The notes: generated by a model from the sequence alone, not told the origin. Numbered from the stretch's first letter, positions 17,084 to 27,038 are shown. The stretch is 64,000 nt of DNA from Romboutsia faecis (GCF_014323405.1 NZ_JACRWE010000009.1:28100-92099), one strand, 5' to 3'. Numbers and translations are program-made.

Positions 17084-20000
17084 ATGAGTGACGTTTTAAT
17101 ATACCCTTTGCAAAACTCCAAAGAATATAAAGATGTAATAAATTGCATAAACAGTAATAAAGGCTCATTATTAATTAATGGCCTTTTGTCAGTGCAAAAA
17201 CCTCATATAACTTATTCTATTTTTAATGAGTTATCAAGACCTATGGTCTTTGTAGCGAGCAGTGATTTAGAAGCTAAAAAGGCTTATGAGGACTTAAGTT
17301 TTTATATGAAGGATAAAGTAGTATATCTAGGACACCAAGATATTCACTTTTATCATTTAGATGCAAAGGATAGAAATGAAGAAGCTAAAAAATTAAGAGT
17401 GTTATTAAGGTTAGCAAAAGGTGAAAAATTAGTATTAATAACTTCTGTAGAAGCAATACTTAGAAAGTATATACCAAAAGAAGTTTTATTAAACAATACA
17501 TTTAACTATAAGATAGGAGACACTGTAAATCTAGAAGAATTAAGTGATAAATTAGTTTCTTTAGGTTATGAGAGAGTATCTAAAATAGAAGGCTTTGGTC
17601 AATTTAGTATAAGAGGTGGGATTGTAGATATATTCTCACTAGAATACACAAATCCAATTCGTATGGAACTATTTGATGATGAAATAGATTCTATACGTAC
17701 TTTTGATGTTTTCTCACAAAAATCTATAGATAAAATAAAGAAATTTTCTATAACTCCTTCTAGAGAATTTATATACCCAGAAAAAGTTAATAGCGCTATA
17801 GAAAAATTAAAAAAAGAAACTAGTAAGCATACTAATGAGGATGTATTTAAAAATATAGAGGATATAGAAAATAAAACTTATTTTGAAGGAATAGAAAATT
17901 ATATAGATTATATTTATCCTGAGGAAAACAAAAGTATATTCACTTACTTCAAGGATAATGCAATAATTTTTATAAATGATATTTCAAGACTTAAAGAAAG
18001 ATGTGAAAATTATACTGAGGAATTTAAGGATAATTATAGATTAAACCTTGAAAGAGGATTAGCTTTAAAAACTCAAGGAAATTTACTATATCATTATAGT
18101 GATATAGACTTTATAGCTGAAGATAAGAAGATTATATTAAATACACTATTACCTAAACCCGTAAATGATTTTAAAGTAAGTAATATAATAAACTTTGAAT
18201 CAAGAGAAGTTCCTACGTTTAATGCTAAGTTAGATGTATTAGTAGAAGAATTAAATAGATTAAAATACAATGGTTTCAAAATTATTTTGGCCACTAATAC
18301 ATTAGATAGAGCGAAAAAACTAAGTAAAGATTTATTAGATTTAGGATTAGAAACAACAGTATCTAAGAAAAGAGATATAGAAATAAAATCCTCTCAAATT
18401 ATAATAACTCCAGCACAAATTAGTAGTGGATTCCAGTATAAATCAATAAAATTTGTAGTAATTACAGATAATGAAATGATAGGTGTTCATAAGAGGATTT
18501 CGAGTACTAAGAATAAAAAGAAGAAAAAAGGTCAAAAAATAGAATCATTCTTAGATTTAAATGTTGGAGATTATGTAGTTCATGAAAATAGCGGTATAGG
18601 TAGATATACAGGAATAGATCAAATAACTGTAAATGGCATTAAAAAAGACTATATGAAGATAATCTACCAAGGTGGAGATAACTTATATGTGCCAATAGAC
18701 CAAATGGATAAGGTGCAAAAATATATAGGTTCAGATGTTGAAAAGGTTAAATTAAATAAGCTTGGATCAAGTGAATGGACAAGAGCTAAGGCTAAGGTTA
18801 AAAAAGAAATAGAAGATATGACCAAGGACCTTATAGAGCTTTATGCTAAGAGGGAGAAAGTAAAGGGATATAAATATTCTAAAGATACTCCTTGGCAACA
18901 AGAATTTGAATCTTTATTCCCGCATGAAGAAACAGATGATCAATTAAAGGCTATAAAAGAAACGAAGAAGGACATGGAATCAGATAAGGTGATGGATAGA
19001 CTTATCTGTGGTGATGTTGGATATGGTAAAACAGAAGTAGCAATAAGAGCTGTATTTAAGGCATGTATGGACCAAAAACAAGTAGCAGTACTAGTTCCTA
19101 CTACAATACTTGCTCAGCAGCATTATAATACATTTAAAGAAAGATTTGAGAACTATCCAATAAGAGTAGAGGTTTTAAGTAGATTTAAATCTCCAAAACA
19201 GCAAAAGGAAATTATAAATGATGCTAAAAAAGGATTGGTAGATGTTCTAATAGGTACTCATAGAATAATCTCAAAGGACATAAATTTACCGAATTTAGGA
19301 CTAGTAGTCATAGATGAGGAGCAAAGATTTGGTGTTAAGCATAAGGAATCACTTAAGCAAATCAAATCAACAGTAGATGTTCTTACATTATCAGCTACAC
19401 CTATTCCAAGAACGCTTCATATGTCTTTAAGTGGAATAAGAGATATGAGTGTTATAGAAGAACCACCACAAGAGAGACATCCTGTTATAACTTATGTAAC
19501 AGAAGCCAAAGAAAGTGTAATACAAGATGAGATTGAAAGAGAACTGGCTAGAGGTGGTCAGGTATTCTTTGTATACAATAGAGTAGAACACATAGAAGAA
19601 ATGGCAAGTAAAATAAAAAGACTAGTACCAGATGCAAATGTAGCTGTAGCACATGGTAGAATGACTTCTAAAATGCTAGAAGATATAATTTTAGGCTTTT
19701 TAAATAAGGAATATGACGTTTTAGTTTGTACCACAATTATTGAAACTGGTATGGATATATCTAATGCCAATACTATGATTGTATATGATGCAGATAAAAT
19801 GGGACTTGCTCAACTTTATCAGTTAAGAGGTAGGGTTGGAAGAAGTTCAAGACAAGGTTATGCATATCTAATGTATGAAAAAGATAAAGTATTAAGTGAA
19901 ATAGCTGAAAAAAGATTAAAAGCTATAAGGGAGTTTACAGAATTTGGTTCAGGGTTTAAAATAGCAATGAGGGACCTTGAAATAAGAGGTGCTGGAAATA

Positions 20001-20470
20001 TACTAGGTTCACAACAACATGGACATATGGCTGTCATAGGATATGATTTATATGTAAAAATGTTAAATGATGCCATAAAGAAAGTAAAAGGAGAACCAAT
20101 AGTAGAAGAAATAGATGTAGAAATAGATTTAAGTGTAAACGCATATATTCCAGACACTTATATTCCAGACGAGTTGACTAAAATAGAGATGTATAAAAAA
20201 ATTGCATCTATTGAGAATAAAGAAGATATGTTAGAAGTCGAAGAAGAATTAGAAGATAGATTCTCAGATTTACCAAAATCTGTACAAACGTTACTAAAAA
20301 TATCTTATATAAAATCTCTATGTAAAATAATGAAGATAGAAAAAGTCAGACAAGTCAAAGATGAAATATGGTTGCTTCCTTTAACTAAGTATAAGACTAA
20401 AGAAAAAGTTGGCTATAAAATAGTTACGGAACTAGAGGAACTGCTAGAAAAAATGTGTAGTATGAAATAA
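17084..20470 (+). CDS. mfd: Transcription-repair coupling factor Mfd
   Basis: Mfd is the ATP-driven DNA translocase that removes stalled RNA polymerase and recruits UvrA. The 1128-residue protein shows a UvrB-like N-terminal region and a CarD-like polymerase-binding domain near residues 485-560 (VGDYVVHENSGIGRYTGI). It has a RecG-type motor with Walker A GDVGYGKTEVA, the box VIDEEQRFG and motif VI QLRGRVGRS, and a C-terminal TRCF domain. It begins 16 bases after pth. Full length, no frameshift seen. Confidence 0.98.
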   Translation: MSDVLIYPLQNSKEYKDVINCINSNKGSLLINGLLSVQKPHITYSIFNELSRPMVFVASSDLEAKKAYEDLSFYMKDKVVYLGHQDIHFYHLDAKDRNEEAKKLRVLLRLAKGEKLVLITSVEAILRKYIPKEVLLNNTFNYKIGDTVNLEELSDKLVSLGYERVSKIEGFGQFSIRGGIVDIFSLEYTNPIRMELFDDEIDSIRTFDVFSQKSIDKIKKFSITPSREFIYPEKVNSAIEKLKKETSKHTNEDVFKNIEDIENKTYFEGIENYIDYIYPEENKSIFTYFKDNAIIFINDISRLKERCENYTEEFKDNYRLNLERGLALKTQGNLLYHYSDIDFIAEDKKIILNTLLPKPVNDFKVSNIINFESREVPTFNAKLDVLVEELNRLKYNGFKIILATNTLDRAKKLSKDLLDLGLETTVSKKRDIEIKSSQIIITPAQISSGFQYKSIKFVVITDNEMIGVHKRISSTKNKKKKKGQKIESFLDLNVGDYVVHENSGIGRYTGIDQITVNGIKKDYMKIIYQGGDNLYVPIDQMDKVQKYIGSDVEKVKLNKLGSSEWTRAKAKVKKEIEDMTKDLIELYAKREKVKGYKYSKDTPWQQEFESLFPHEETDDQLKAIKETKKDMESDKVMDRLICGDVGYGKTEVAIRAVFKACMDQKQVAVLVPTTILAQQHYNTFKERFENYPIRVEVLSRFKSPKQQKEIINDAKKGLVDVLIGTHRIISKDINLPNLGLVVIDEEQRFGVKHKESLKQIKSTVDVLTLSATPIPRTLHMSLSGIRDMSVIEEPPQERHPVITYVTEAKESVIQDEIERELARGGQVFFVYNRVEHIEEMASKIKRLVPDANVAVAHGRMTSKMLEDIILGFLNKEYDVLVCTTIIETGMDISNANTMIVYDADKMGLAQLYQLRGRVGRSSRQGYAYLMYEKDKVLSEIAEKRLKAIREFTEFGSGFKIAMRDLEIRGAGNILGSQQHGHMAVIGYDLYVKMLNDAIKKVKGEPIVEEIDVEIDLSVNAYIPDTYIPDELTKIEMYKKIASIENKEDMLEVEEELEDRFSDLPKSVQTLLKISYIKSLCKIMKIEKVRQVKDEIWLLPLTKYKTKEKVGYKIVTELEELLEKMCSMK

Positions 20471-20497
20471 CATAAATATTAGAGAGGGTGTTTGAAT

Positions 20498-21502
20498 TTG
20501 AAAAAGCTAGGAGCGTTAGTTATGTCTATCATCTTAGGAATAAGCATGATAGGATGTAGCAGTAAAGTAAAGAAAGACGAAAATATAGCTACTGTTAATG
20601 GGAGTGGAATAATAGTTGGTAACTATGAAAAAGTATTAGGGTTAAACAAGCAATCTATAGAATCATACTATGGAAATTCAATATGGGATCAAGAAATTGA
20701 GGAAGGCGTTAAATATAAAGACAAATTTAAAGAAATGATACTTGATCAAATGATATATACAGAAGCTATCTACGAAGCAGCTAAGAAAGAAAATTTACTT
20801 CCAACAGAAGAGGAAGTAAATAAATCGATAGAAGAATTTAATACTAGTATAAAAGATAATGATGATTATAAAAAGCAATTAAAAGAGTTAGGGATAGATG
20901 ATAACTTCTTAAAATACCAGTTTGAAAGAAATTTAGCAAGTGATAACTACAAAGAAAAGTTTAATAAAGATAATGCAGTAACTAATGATGAAATGAAAAA
21001 ATACTATGATGAAAATAAAGATGATTTCTATTTAGATCAAGTAGAAGCATCACATATATTAATAAAAACAACAGATGATGAAGGCAAAGAATTAAGTGAC
21101 GAGAAAAAAGCAGAAGCAAAGAAAAAAGCAGAAGAAGTACTTGCAAAAGCAAAAGCAGGAGAAGATTTTTCAAAGCTAGCAAAAGAATACTCACAAGATC
21201 CAGGTTCAGCTGCAAATGGTGGAGATTTAGGGTTCTTTGAAAAGGGAAAAATGGTTAAGCCATTTGAAGAAGCTGCTTTCTCAATGAAAGTTGGAGAAAT
21301 ATCTGATTTAGTAGAAAGTGACTATGGTTATCATATAATAAAAGTGACTGATAAAGAGGATAGACAGAAAACATTTGATGAAGTAAAAGATACTATAAAA
21401 AAAGCATTGCAAGATGAGAAATATAGTGCGCAAGTAGAAAAATTAAAAGAAGAAGCAAAAGTTGAAAAGAATGAAGAAATATTAGAAAAAGTGAATATAT
21501 AA
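20498..21502 (+). CDS. prsA: PrsA-like lipoprotein peptidyl-prolyl isomerase
   Basis: This is an extracytoplasmic foldase, membrane-anchored by a lipid. The signal peptide ends in a lipobox-like MIGC-SS near residue 20. A SurA-like chaperone region follows. A parvulin PPIC domain spans about residues 177-275 ([23 protein letters not shown]). Two TTG codons are possible; 20498 has proper spacing from AGAGAGGGTG, while 20492 is too close. A fin gene occupies this mfd-spoVT place in Bacillus; here the foldase does. A terminator follows. Confidence 0.88.
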   Translation: MKKLGALVMSIILGISMIGCSSKVKKDENIATVNGSGIIVGNYEKVLGLNKQSIESYYGNSIWDQEIEEGVKYKDKFKEMILDQMIYTEAIYEAAKKENLLPTEEEVNKSIEEFNTSIKDNDDYKKQLKELGIDDNFLKYQFERNLASDNYKEKFNKDNAVTNDEMKKYYDENKDDFYLDQVEASHILIKTTDDEGKELSDEKKAEAKKKAEEVLAKAKAGEDFSKLAKEYSQDPGSAANGGDLGFFEKGKMVKPFEEAAFSMKVGEISDLVESDYGYHIIKVTDKEDRQKTFDEVKDTIKKALQDEKYSAQVEKLKEEAKVEKNEEILEKVNI

Positions 21503-21523
21503 TCTTATTAATACAACTTTAAG

Positions 21524-21578
21524 AAGGGTGTGTTTAAGCAAATTAATCAAATAAGCTTATAACACATCCTTTTTTGCA
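21524..21578 (+). terminator. Terminator between prsA and spoVT
   Basis: AAGGGTGTGTT (21524-21534) pairs with AACACATCCTT (21561-21571), with a G-U pair, followed by six T. It separates spoVT from the pth-mfd-prsA unit. Confidence 0.83.
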
Positions 21579-21639
21579 TATTTTTCTTTTGAATGGTAAA
21601 AATAAACTTAAAGTTACTAATGGAGGGATAAAAAATATA

Positions 21640-22179
21640 ATGAGAGCTACAGGAATAGTTAGAAGAATAGATGATCTTGGAAGAGTCGTAATTCCTAAAG
21701 AAATAAGAAAAACTTTAAGAATAAGAGAAGGCGACCCATTAGAAATATTTACAGCAAAAGACGGAGAAGTCATTTTAAAAAAATACTCTCCAATAGGAGA
21801 ATTAACAGAATTCTCTCAAGAGTATGCAGAAACTTTAGGTGAAGTACTTGGTTGTGGTATAGTAGTAACGGATTTAGATTCCATAATCGCTGTTTCTAAA
21901 GTACCTAAAAAAGAGTACAAAGAAAAAAGTATAAGTAAAGAATTAGAGCAATTAATAGAAAATAGAGAAACAAAATCTCTTAAAGATAATAAAATATTAC
22001 CTTTATATAAAGATGATTCAATGGAATACGCTGGTCAAATTATAATGCCTATAGTAAGTTCATCTGGAGATTGTATAGGCTCTATTACAGTAGTTTCAAA
22101 AGAAAATGAAACTCTTCCAGATGGAATAGAAAAAATATTAAAAATAGCCTCTAATTTTTTAGGAAAACAAGTACAATAA
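21640..22179 (+). CDS. spoVT: Stage V sporulation regulator SpoVT
   Basis: SpoVT is an AbrB-family regulator active in the forespore, modulating late sporulation genes. The N-terminal swapped-hairpin domain reads MRATGIVRRIDDLGRVVIPK, followed by a GAF-like domain. ATG 21640 is the start: it matches the family N-terminus and sits behind GGAGGG. An upstream in-frame ATG at 21574 would add 22 unrelated residues inside the terminator. The 179-residue length is typical. A short terminator follows. Confidence 0.95.
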   Translation: MRATGIVRRIDDLGRVVIPKEIRKTLRIREGDPLEIFTAKDGEVILKKYSPIGELTEFSQEYAETLGEVLGCGIVVTDLDSIIAVSKVPKKEYKEKSISKELEQLIENRETKSLKDNKILPLYKDDSMEYAGQIIMPIVSSSGDCIGSITVVSKENETLPDGIEKILKIASNFLGKQVQ

Positions 22180-22185
22180 TCATAG

Positions 22186-22214
22186 AAAAAGATCCTATAA
22201 TAAGGGTCTTTTTC
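22186..22214 (+). terminator. spoVT terminator
   Basis: AAAAAGATCC (22186-22195) pairs with GGGTCTTTTT (22204-22213) around a short loop, ending in T residues. Confidence 0.8.
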
Positions 22215-22310
22215 TATTTGAAAATAAAACTTAAATACTAAAATCTTGAATATACTAATAAATATATGATATATTAAAATTTGTTATATAAATAGTATGG
22301 AGGTTGTGTT

Positions 22311-23924
22311 ATGGATAATAACGGAAACAAAGACTCTTTCCTAAAGGGGGCAATTATACTTGGTGCAGCAGGGATAATTGTTAAAGTAATGGGTGCATTC
22401 TTTAGAATACCTCTTGGAAACTTAATAGGGTCAGAAGGTATGGGATATTACCAAGCGGCTTATCCTGTTTATACTTTATTCCTGACACTAGCAACAGCAG
22501 GTTTCCCAACAGCATTAGCTAAACTAGTATCAGAAAAAACAGCAATAGGAGACCATAAAGGTGCAAACAAAATATTTAAGGTTGCATATATGGTTTTATC
22601 AATAACTGGATTAGTATCATTCTGTTTACTATTCTTTGGATCAAAATATATAGTAACAGACTTAATGGATAATCCAGGAGCACATTATGCTATGCTAGCA
22701 ATAGCACCAGCACTTTTATTTGTACCAGCGATGTCTTCTTATAGAGGATATTTCCAAGGTAAGAGAGATATGAGTAAGATAGCTGTTTCACAAGTAACGG
22801 AGCAGTTTTTTAGAGTTATATTAGGAATAGGCCTTGCCTATTATTTCATGAAACAAAGTGGTCCAGAAATGGGTGCTGCGGGAGCCATAGCAGGGGCAAC
22901 AATAGGTGCTATAGGATCAATTACATATTTAATAATTGCTTATTTAAGAGAAAGTAAGCAACGTAAAGCTGATATAAAAGCAAGTAAAAGATTTAAAGAT
23001 GAAAGTATGTCAAGAATATTAAAGAAAATATTAGTAGTTGCAATACCTATAACAATTGGTGCTTCTGTAATGCCTTTGGTAAATATGATGGATAATGTTA
23101 TAGTTATAAAAAGATTAGTAGAGGGTGGATTTACACATGACCAGGCTGTATCTTTATTCGGACAATTAACAGGTATGGCTATGGCAATAGTAAACTTACC
23201 ATCAGTTATAACTTCTGCTATAGGAATGAGTTTAGTACCTTCTATATCAGAATCATTTGCATTAGGTAAATTAGGAAAAGCAAGAAAAGAAACTAGAAGT
23301 GCAATAAAAGTAACTTTATTAGTTGTTCTGCCTTGTGCATTTGGGATAGCATCTTTAGCGGGTCCTATTATGGAACTTTTATATCCTAAAGAACCAGCAT
23401 CTTTAGGAACTATATTATTTACAATTTCACCTGCTATTATATTCCTAGGGTTAATATTTAGCTTAAACGGTATACTTCAAGGTATGGGTAAACCGATGAT
23501 TCCTGTAATAGCCCTAAGTATAGGTATGTTAGGTAAAATAGTAATAAGTTATACATTAACTGTAATACCAGACATAAACGTTTTAGGTTCTGGATTAGGA
23601 ACAGTTATGGCGTATGCTATAGCTTCACTAATTGAATTATATTTTGTAAAAAAATACATGGGTGTAAGATTTGGAAAGAAAGAATTTGTTATAAAACCAT
23701 TAATAACTGTTATAACTATGTTTGTAGCTGTTAAGCTATCATATGGTCTTGTAAGTAATATGTTTGGAAATTCTTTATCTACAATCATTTCAATAGGTGT
23801 AGGAGCAATAGTTTACGTATTAGTTTTATTAGGTATTGGTGGGATTAGAAAAGAAGAGGTTCTAATAATGCCAAAAGGTGAAAAAATTTATAAGTTATTA
23901 AGAAAGCTTAATCTTATGAGATAA
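22311..23924 (+). CDS. Polysaccharide/lipid flippase of the SpoVB/MurJ superfamily (YabM position)
   Basis: This 537-residue polytopic membrane protein (MOP superfamily) has about 14 hydrophobic segments and begins with the family-like ILGAAGIIVKVMGAFFRIPLG. Members translocate lipid-linked cell wall or polysaccharide precursors. In Bacillus, yabM lies between spoVT and yabN, and this gene has the same place. Whether it is a lipid II flippase or a spore-cortex SpoVB equivalent cannot be read from the sequence. The RBS is TGGAGGTTG before ATG 22311. Confidence 0.87.
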   Translation: MDNNGNKDSFLKGAIILGAAGIIVKVMGAFFRIPLGNLIGSEGMGYYQAAYPVYTLFLTLATAGFPTALAKLVSEKTAIGDHKGANKIFKVAYMVLSITGLVSFCLLFFGSKYIVTDLMDNPGAHYAMLAIAPALLFVPAMSSYRGYFQGKRDMSKIAVSQVTEQFFRVILGIGLAYYFMKQSGPEMGAAGAIAGATIGAIGSITYLIIAYLRESKQRKADIKASKRFKDESMSRILKKILVVAIPITIGASVMPLVNMMDNVIVIKRLVEGGFTHDQAVSLFGQLTGMAMAIVNLPSVITSAIGMSLVPSISESFALGKLGKARKETRSAIKVTLLVVLPCAFGIASLAGPIMELLYPKEPASLGTILFTISPAIIFLGLIFSLNGILQGMGKPMIPVIALSIGMLGKIVISYTLTVIPDINVLGSGLGTVMAYAIASLIELYFVKKYMGVRFGKKEFVIKPLITVITMFVAVKLSYGLVSNMFGNSLSTIISIGVGAIVYVLVLLGIGGIRKEEVLIMPKGEKIYKLLRKLNLMR

Positions 23925-23934
23925 TCAAAGTATA

Positions 23935-23997
23935 TATATGAAAATACTGGGAAATAATTAAAATATCTAATTTTTAATTATTTCTAGATTTCATATA
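23935..23997. repeat. Long imperfect palindrome between the flippase gene and mazG
   Basis: The inner arms GAAATAATTAAAA (23951-23963) and TTTTAATTATTTC (23972-23984) pair perfectly. Outer arms TATATGAAA (23935-23943) and TTTCATATA (23989-23997) also pair, so the gap folds into one long hairpin. No T run follows, so it is not a standard terminator. Confidence 0.6.
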
Positions 23998-24019
23998 AAG
24001 ATACTATAGGAGTGGTATT

Positions 24020-25468
24020 ATGGGTAAGATAAATATCGTAGGGCTTGGTCCAGGAGATGAATCTCTTATCAGCCAAGGTGCATTAGATATATTAAAATCA
24101 AGTTCTAAAATTTATCTAAGAACTGAAAAGCATCCAACAGTGGATAAGTTAAAAGAAAGTATAAATTATATTAACTTAGATTATTTTTATGAAAATGAAG
24201 ATAATTTTGAAAATGTATATAGAGAGATTGCAGAATTTATCATAGAAAAATCTAATGAAGGCGACCTAGTATATGCAGTTCCAGGTCACCCAAGGGTTGC
24301 AGAAAGAACTGTAAGCCAAATAGAAGAGATTGCACGATCAAAAGGTATAGAAGTTGAAGTAATAGCTTCTATGAGCTTTGTAGATGCTATGTTTAATTAC
24401 TTAGCTATAGACCCAGCAGATGGATTTAAATTAATAGATGCTTTTGAAATAGAAAATTCATATATAGATACAAATACAAGTATGATAATAACTCAAGTCT
24501 ATGATCACTTTATAGCTTCAAATGTAAAGTTAAGATTAATGGAATGTTATGATTATGATCAAGAAGTATGTATAGTAAATGGTGCAGGTGTCAAAGCTCT
24601 AGAAAGTAAGAAATATGTTCCATTACATGAGCTAGACAGACCTGAAAATCTATTTAATTATTTAACTAGTGTATATATACCGAAAAGTTCAAAGAAAATG
24701 TATAACACTGTGCATGACTTAGAAGAAATAATGTCTAAACTTAGAGGTCCTAATGGGTGCGATTGGGATAAGAAACAAGATCATATAACTTTAAAAAAAT
24801 ACATCATTGAAGAAGCTTATGAGCTTTGCCAAGCAATAGACAATGATGATATTGATGAGATGATAGAGGAATTAGGAGATGTTCTTTTACAGGTTGTATT
24901 CCACTGTCAAATAGGAAAAGAAACTGGATATTTTGATTTGACAGAAGTATTAAATAGTATATGTAATAAACTTGTATATAGACATCCACATGTTTTTAAA
25001 AATGTTGATATAGATATGAATAATTTTGATAAAACATGGGAAGATTTGAAAAAGAAAGAAAAAGGCGAATCTACAGTTACAGAAGGTTTAACTAGAATTC
25101 CAAATCATTTACCAGCACTTATAAGAGCTGAAAAGATACAAAAAAAGGCAGCTTTAGTAGGATTTGACTGGAATGATATAAATGATGTATATAAAAAAAT
25201 TGAAGAAGAATACAAAGAATTACTTGACGAATGTAAAGAAGGAAATATAAAATACATAAAGGAAGAACTAGGAGATTTGCTGTTCTCTATTGTAAATTTA
25301 GCTAGATTTTTAAAAGTAGACCCTGAGGAATCTCTAAATTTAACTAATAGTAAATTTATAAAAAGATTCAAATTTATAGAAGATAATGCAATAAATTCTG
25401 ATAGAAATCTAGAAGATATGACATTAGAAGAAATGGATAAACTTTGGGAAAAGGCTAAATTTCAATAA
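24020..25468 (+). CDS. mazG: MazG-type nucleotide pyrophosphohydrolase fused to a tetrapyrrole methylase-like domain (YabN)
   Basis: The 482 residues hold two domains. Residues 1 to about 220 form an SAM-dependent tetrapyrrole methylase-like domain (GLGPGDESLI, VYAVPGHP). Residues 230-482 form tandem MazG repeats with EExxE...ExxD metal motifs: EEAYELCQAID then ELGDVLLQVVFH, and EEEYKELLDE then ELGDLLFSIV. MazG hydrolyses NTPs, including aberrant ones. This fusion and place correspond to Bacillus YabN. What the methylase half does is unknown. Confidence 0.93.
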   Translation: MGKINIVGLGPGDESLISQGALDILKSSSKIYLRTEKHPTVDKLKESINYINLDYFYENEDNFENVYREIAEFIIEKSNEGDLVYAVPGHPRVAERTVSQIEEIARSKGIEVEVIASMSFVDAMFNYLAIDPADGFKLIDAFEIENSYIDTNTSMIITQVYDHFIASNVKLRLMECYDYDQEVCIVNGAGVKALESKKYVPLHELDRPENLFNYLTSVYIPKSSKKMYNTVHDLEEIMSKLRGPNGCDWDKKQDHITLKKYIIEEAYELCQAIDNDDIDEMIEELGDVLLQVVFHCQIGKETGYFDLTEVLNSICNKLVYRHPHVFKNVDIDMNNFDKTWEDLKKKEKGESTVTEGLTRIPNHLPALIRAEKIQKKAALVGFDWNDINDVYKKIEEEYKELLDECKEGNIKYIKEELGDLLFSIVNLARFLKVDPEESLNLTNSKFIKRFKFIEDNAINSDRNLEDMTLEEMDKLWEKAKFQ

Positions 25469-25553
25469 TTTAAAGAAGGAAAATCACTAAAGATATAGAA
25501 TAGTAAAAAACAGAAATAATTCTATATGATAAACATTTTAGGAGGTAAATATC

Positions 25554-25832
25554 GTGAACAAAGCTGAATTAGTAACAAAAATGGCAGAAAAAAGTGAATT
25601 AACTAAGAAAGAAGCAGAAGCTGCATTAAACGCATTTATGCAATCTGTTGAAGAAGCTTTAGTAGAAGGTGACAAAGTTCAATTAGTAGGATTTGGTACT
25701 TTCGAAACTAGAGAAAGAGCTGCTAGACAAGGTAGAAACCCAAGAAACCCAGAAGAAGTTATAGAAATACCAGCTTCTAAAGCTCCAGTATTCAAAGCTG
25801 GAAAATCTTTAAAAGAAGTTATAAATAAGTAA
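25554..25832 (+). CDS. hup: DNA-binding protein HU
   Basis: HU is the small nucleoid protein. The 92 residues include the family signature GFGTFETRERAARQGRNPR in the DNA-binding arm and the typical MNKAELVTKMAEKSELTKKE start. The start codon is GTG with a strong AGGAGG. It precedes rqcP and is followed by an intrinsic terminator, so it can be expressed alone at high level. Confidence 0.97.
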   Translation: MNKAELVTKMAEKSELTKKEAEAALNAFMQSVEEALVEGDKVQLVGFGTFETRERAARQGRNPRNPEEVIEIPASKAPVFKAGKSLKEVINK

Positions 25833-25889
25833 TAAATACATAAATTAATTTTAAGAGTAATCTTAAAGTTTAAATATGAATTGAATAGA

Positions 25890-25926
25890 AAATGCCTATA
25901 GTTTTATAACTGTAGGCATTTTTTAA
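25890..25926 (+). terminator. hup terminator
   Basis: AATGCCTATAGTT pairs with AACTGTAGGCATT around a short loop, ending in six T. Confidence 0.88.
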
Positions 25927-25971
25927 AATAGATATATTGTTTCAAAAGATTAGAAACAGAGGAGGACAAAT

Positions 25972-26214
25972 ATGAGATTAGATAAATACTTAAAAGTATC
26001 TAGAATTATAAAAAGAAGAACTGTTGCAAAGGAAGCCTGTGACAAAGGGATTGTAACTATAAATGGAAAGGCTGCTAAATCTTCATCAGAGGTTAATGTT
26101 GGAGATATACTAGAAATTCAATTTGGTGAAAAGAAAATGAAATTCAAGATAAATGAAATTAGGGAGCATGTATTAAAAAATGATGCTAAAGAAATGTACG
26201 ATATAATAGAATAA
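25972..26214 (+). CDS. rqcP: S4-domain ribosome quality control protein RqcP
   Basis: This 80-residue S4 RNA-binding protein (MRLDKYLKVSRIIKRRTVAKEACDKG at the N-terminus) is the Hsp15/YabO family. In Firmicutes it assists RqcH in poly-Ala tailing on stalled 50S subunits. Its place after hup and before yabP is the same as Bacillus yabO. The RBS is GAGGAGG. Confidence 0.93.
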   Translation: MRLDKYLKVSRIIKRRTVAKEACDKGIVTINGKAAKSSSEVNVGDILEIQFGEKKMKFKINEIREHVLKNDAKEMYDIIE

Positions 26215-26276
26215 AATTCAATCCCCTTAAGTATATTTATAGTAGTATGAATTGAAATATTTATTGGGGGGATATT

Positions 26277-26531
26277 ATGGAACATAACATAAGCTTAAAG
26301 GGAAGAAGCAATTTAGTTATTTCTGGAGTTGAACATATCTACTCTTTCAATGATAAAAGAGTAGAAATAAAAACTTCTGCAGGTGAAATGGTAATAGAAG
26401 GCGAAGAGTTAGATATGAGTAAGCTTAATCTAGAAGAAAATGTAATAAGCATAGACGGTACTATAAATTCGATAGTATATGCAAAACCTAAGAAGCCACA
26501 AGAGAACATTTTTAAGAAGGTATTTAAATAA
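26277..26531 (+). CDS. yabP: Sporulation protein YabP
   Basis: This 84-residue YabP/YqfC-family protein begins MEHNISLKGRSNLVISGVEHI, the family signature. In Bacillus yabP and yabQ are mother-cell genes and YabQ is needed for cortex formation. The stop codon touches the ATG of yabQ, so the two are translationally coupled. The SD GGGGGGAT (26266-26273) can pair with ATCCCC at 26221-26226. Confidence 0.93.
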   Translation: MEHNISLKGRSNLVISGVEHIYSFNDKRVEIKTSAGEMVIEGEELDMSKLNLEENVISIDGTINSIVYAKPKKPQENIFKKVFK

Positions 26532-27026
26532 ATGTTACCGTTTACGCAGGAATTAGGGGTCTTCTATTCGACTATCTATGGTGGAATAGCAGTAGGTTTA
26601 TTATTTGATGTTTATAGAAGTTTAAGGAATAACTTTAAAATAGTTAGGTATCTTTCTTTATTCTTTGACGCACTGTTTTGGATTATAGTTACTATACTAA
26701 CATTTATAACAATAAATGCTGTAGAGAATTTTGATTTAAGATATTACCATATTATTGCTTTATTTATTGGTTTTTTGCTATATTACAGCACCATAAGTAA
26801 GTTTATTTTAACAGGTTTAAATAAGTTAATTTATTTAATAACAAATTTATTCAAGAAAACAGTATGTTACATAGTCAGTATTTTGAACAATTTGTATTAC
26901 GTTATTATCTATTCAATGCACCTATTATTTGATATTATTTTTTATATACCTAATATGTTGTTAGCTACTAGAAAGTTCATAAAAAGAAAATCTGTAGGTA
27001 GATTAAAGATTAAAAAAAGGGTATAA
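26532..27026 (+). CDS. yabQ: Spore cortex biosynthesis membrane protein YabQ
   Basis: The 164 residues form several hydrophobic segments in the first 100, then a basic tail (KRKSVGRLKIKKRV). The start MLPFTQELGVFYSTIYGGIAVG and the GLLFDVYRSLR motif are typical of YabQ. It starts immediately after the yabP stop. In Bacillus YabQ is in the outer forespore membrane and is required for cortex. Confidence 0.9.
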   Translation: MLPFTQELGVFYSTIYGGIAVGLLFDVYRSLRNNFKIVRYLSLFFDALFWIIVTILTFITINAVENFDLRYYHIIALFIGFLLYYSTISKFILTGLNKLIYLITNLFKKTVCYIVSILNNLYYVIIYSMHLLFDIIFYIPNMLLATRKFIKRKSVGRLKIKKRV

Positions 27027-27038
27027 GGTGTAATATTT

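Noticed and set aside
20982..21215. Leucine-rich reading frames on the - strand inside prsA, rho, prfA and similar genes
   Set aside because: They are shadows of AT-rich coding sequence on the other strand, without ribosome sites or conserved motifs.
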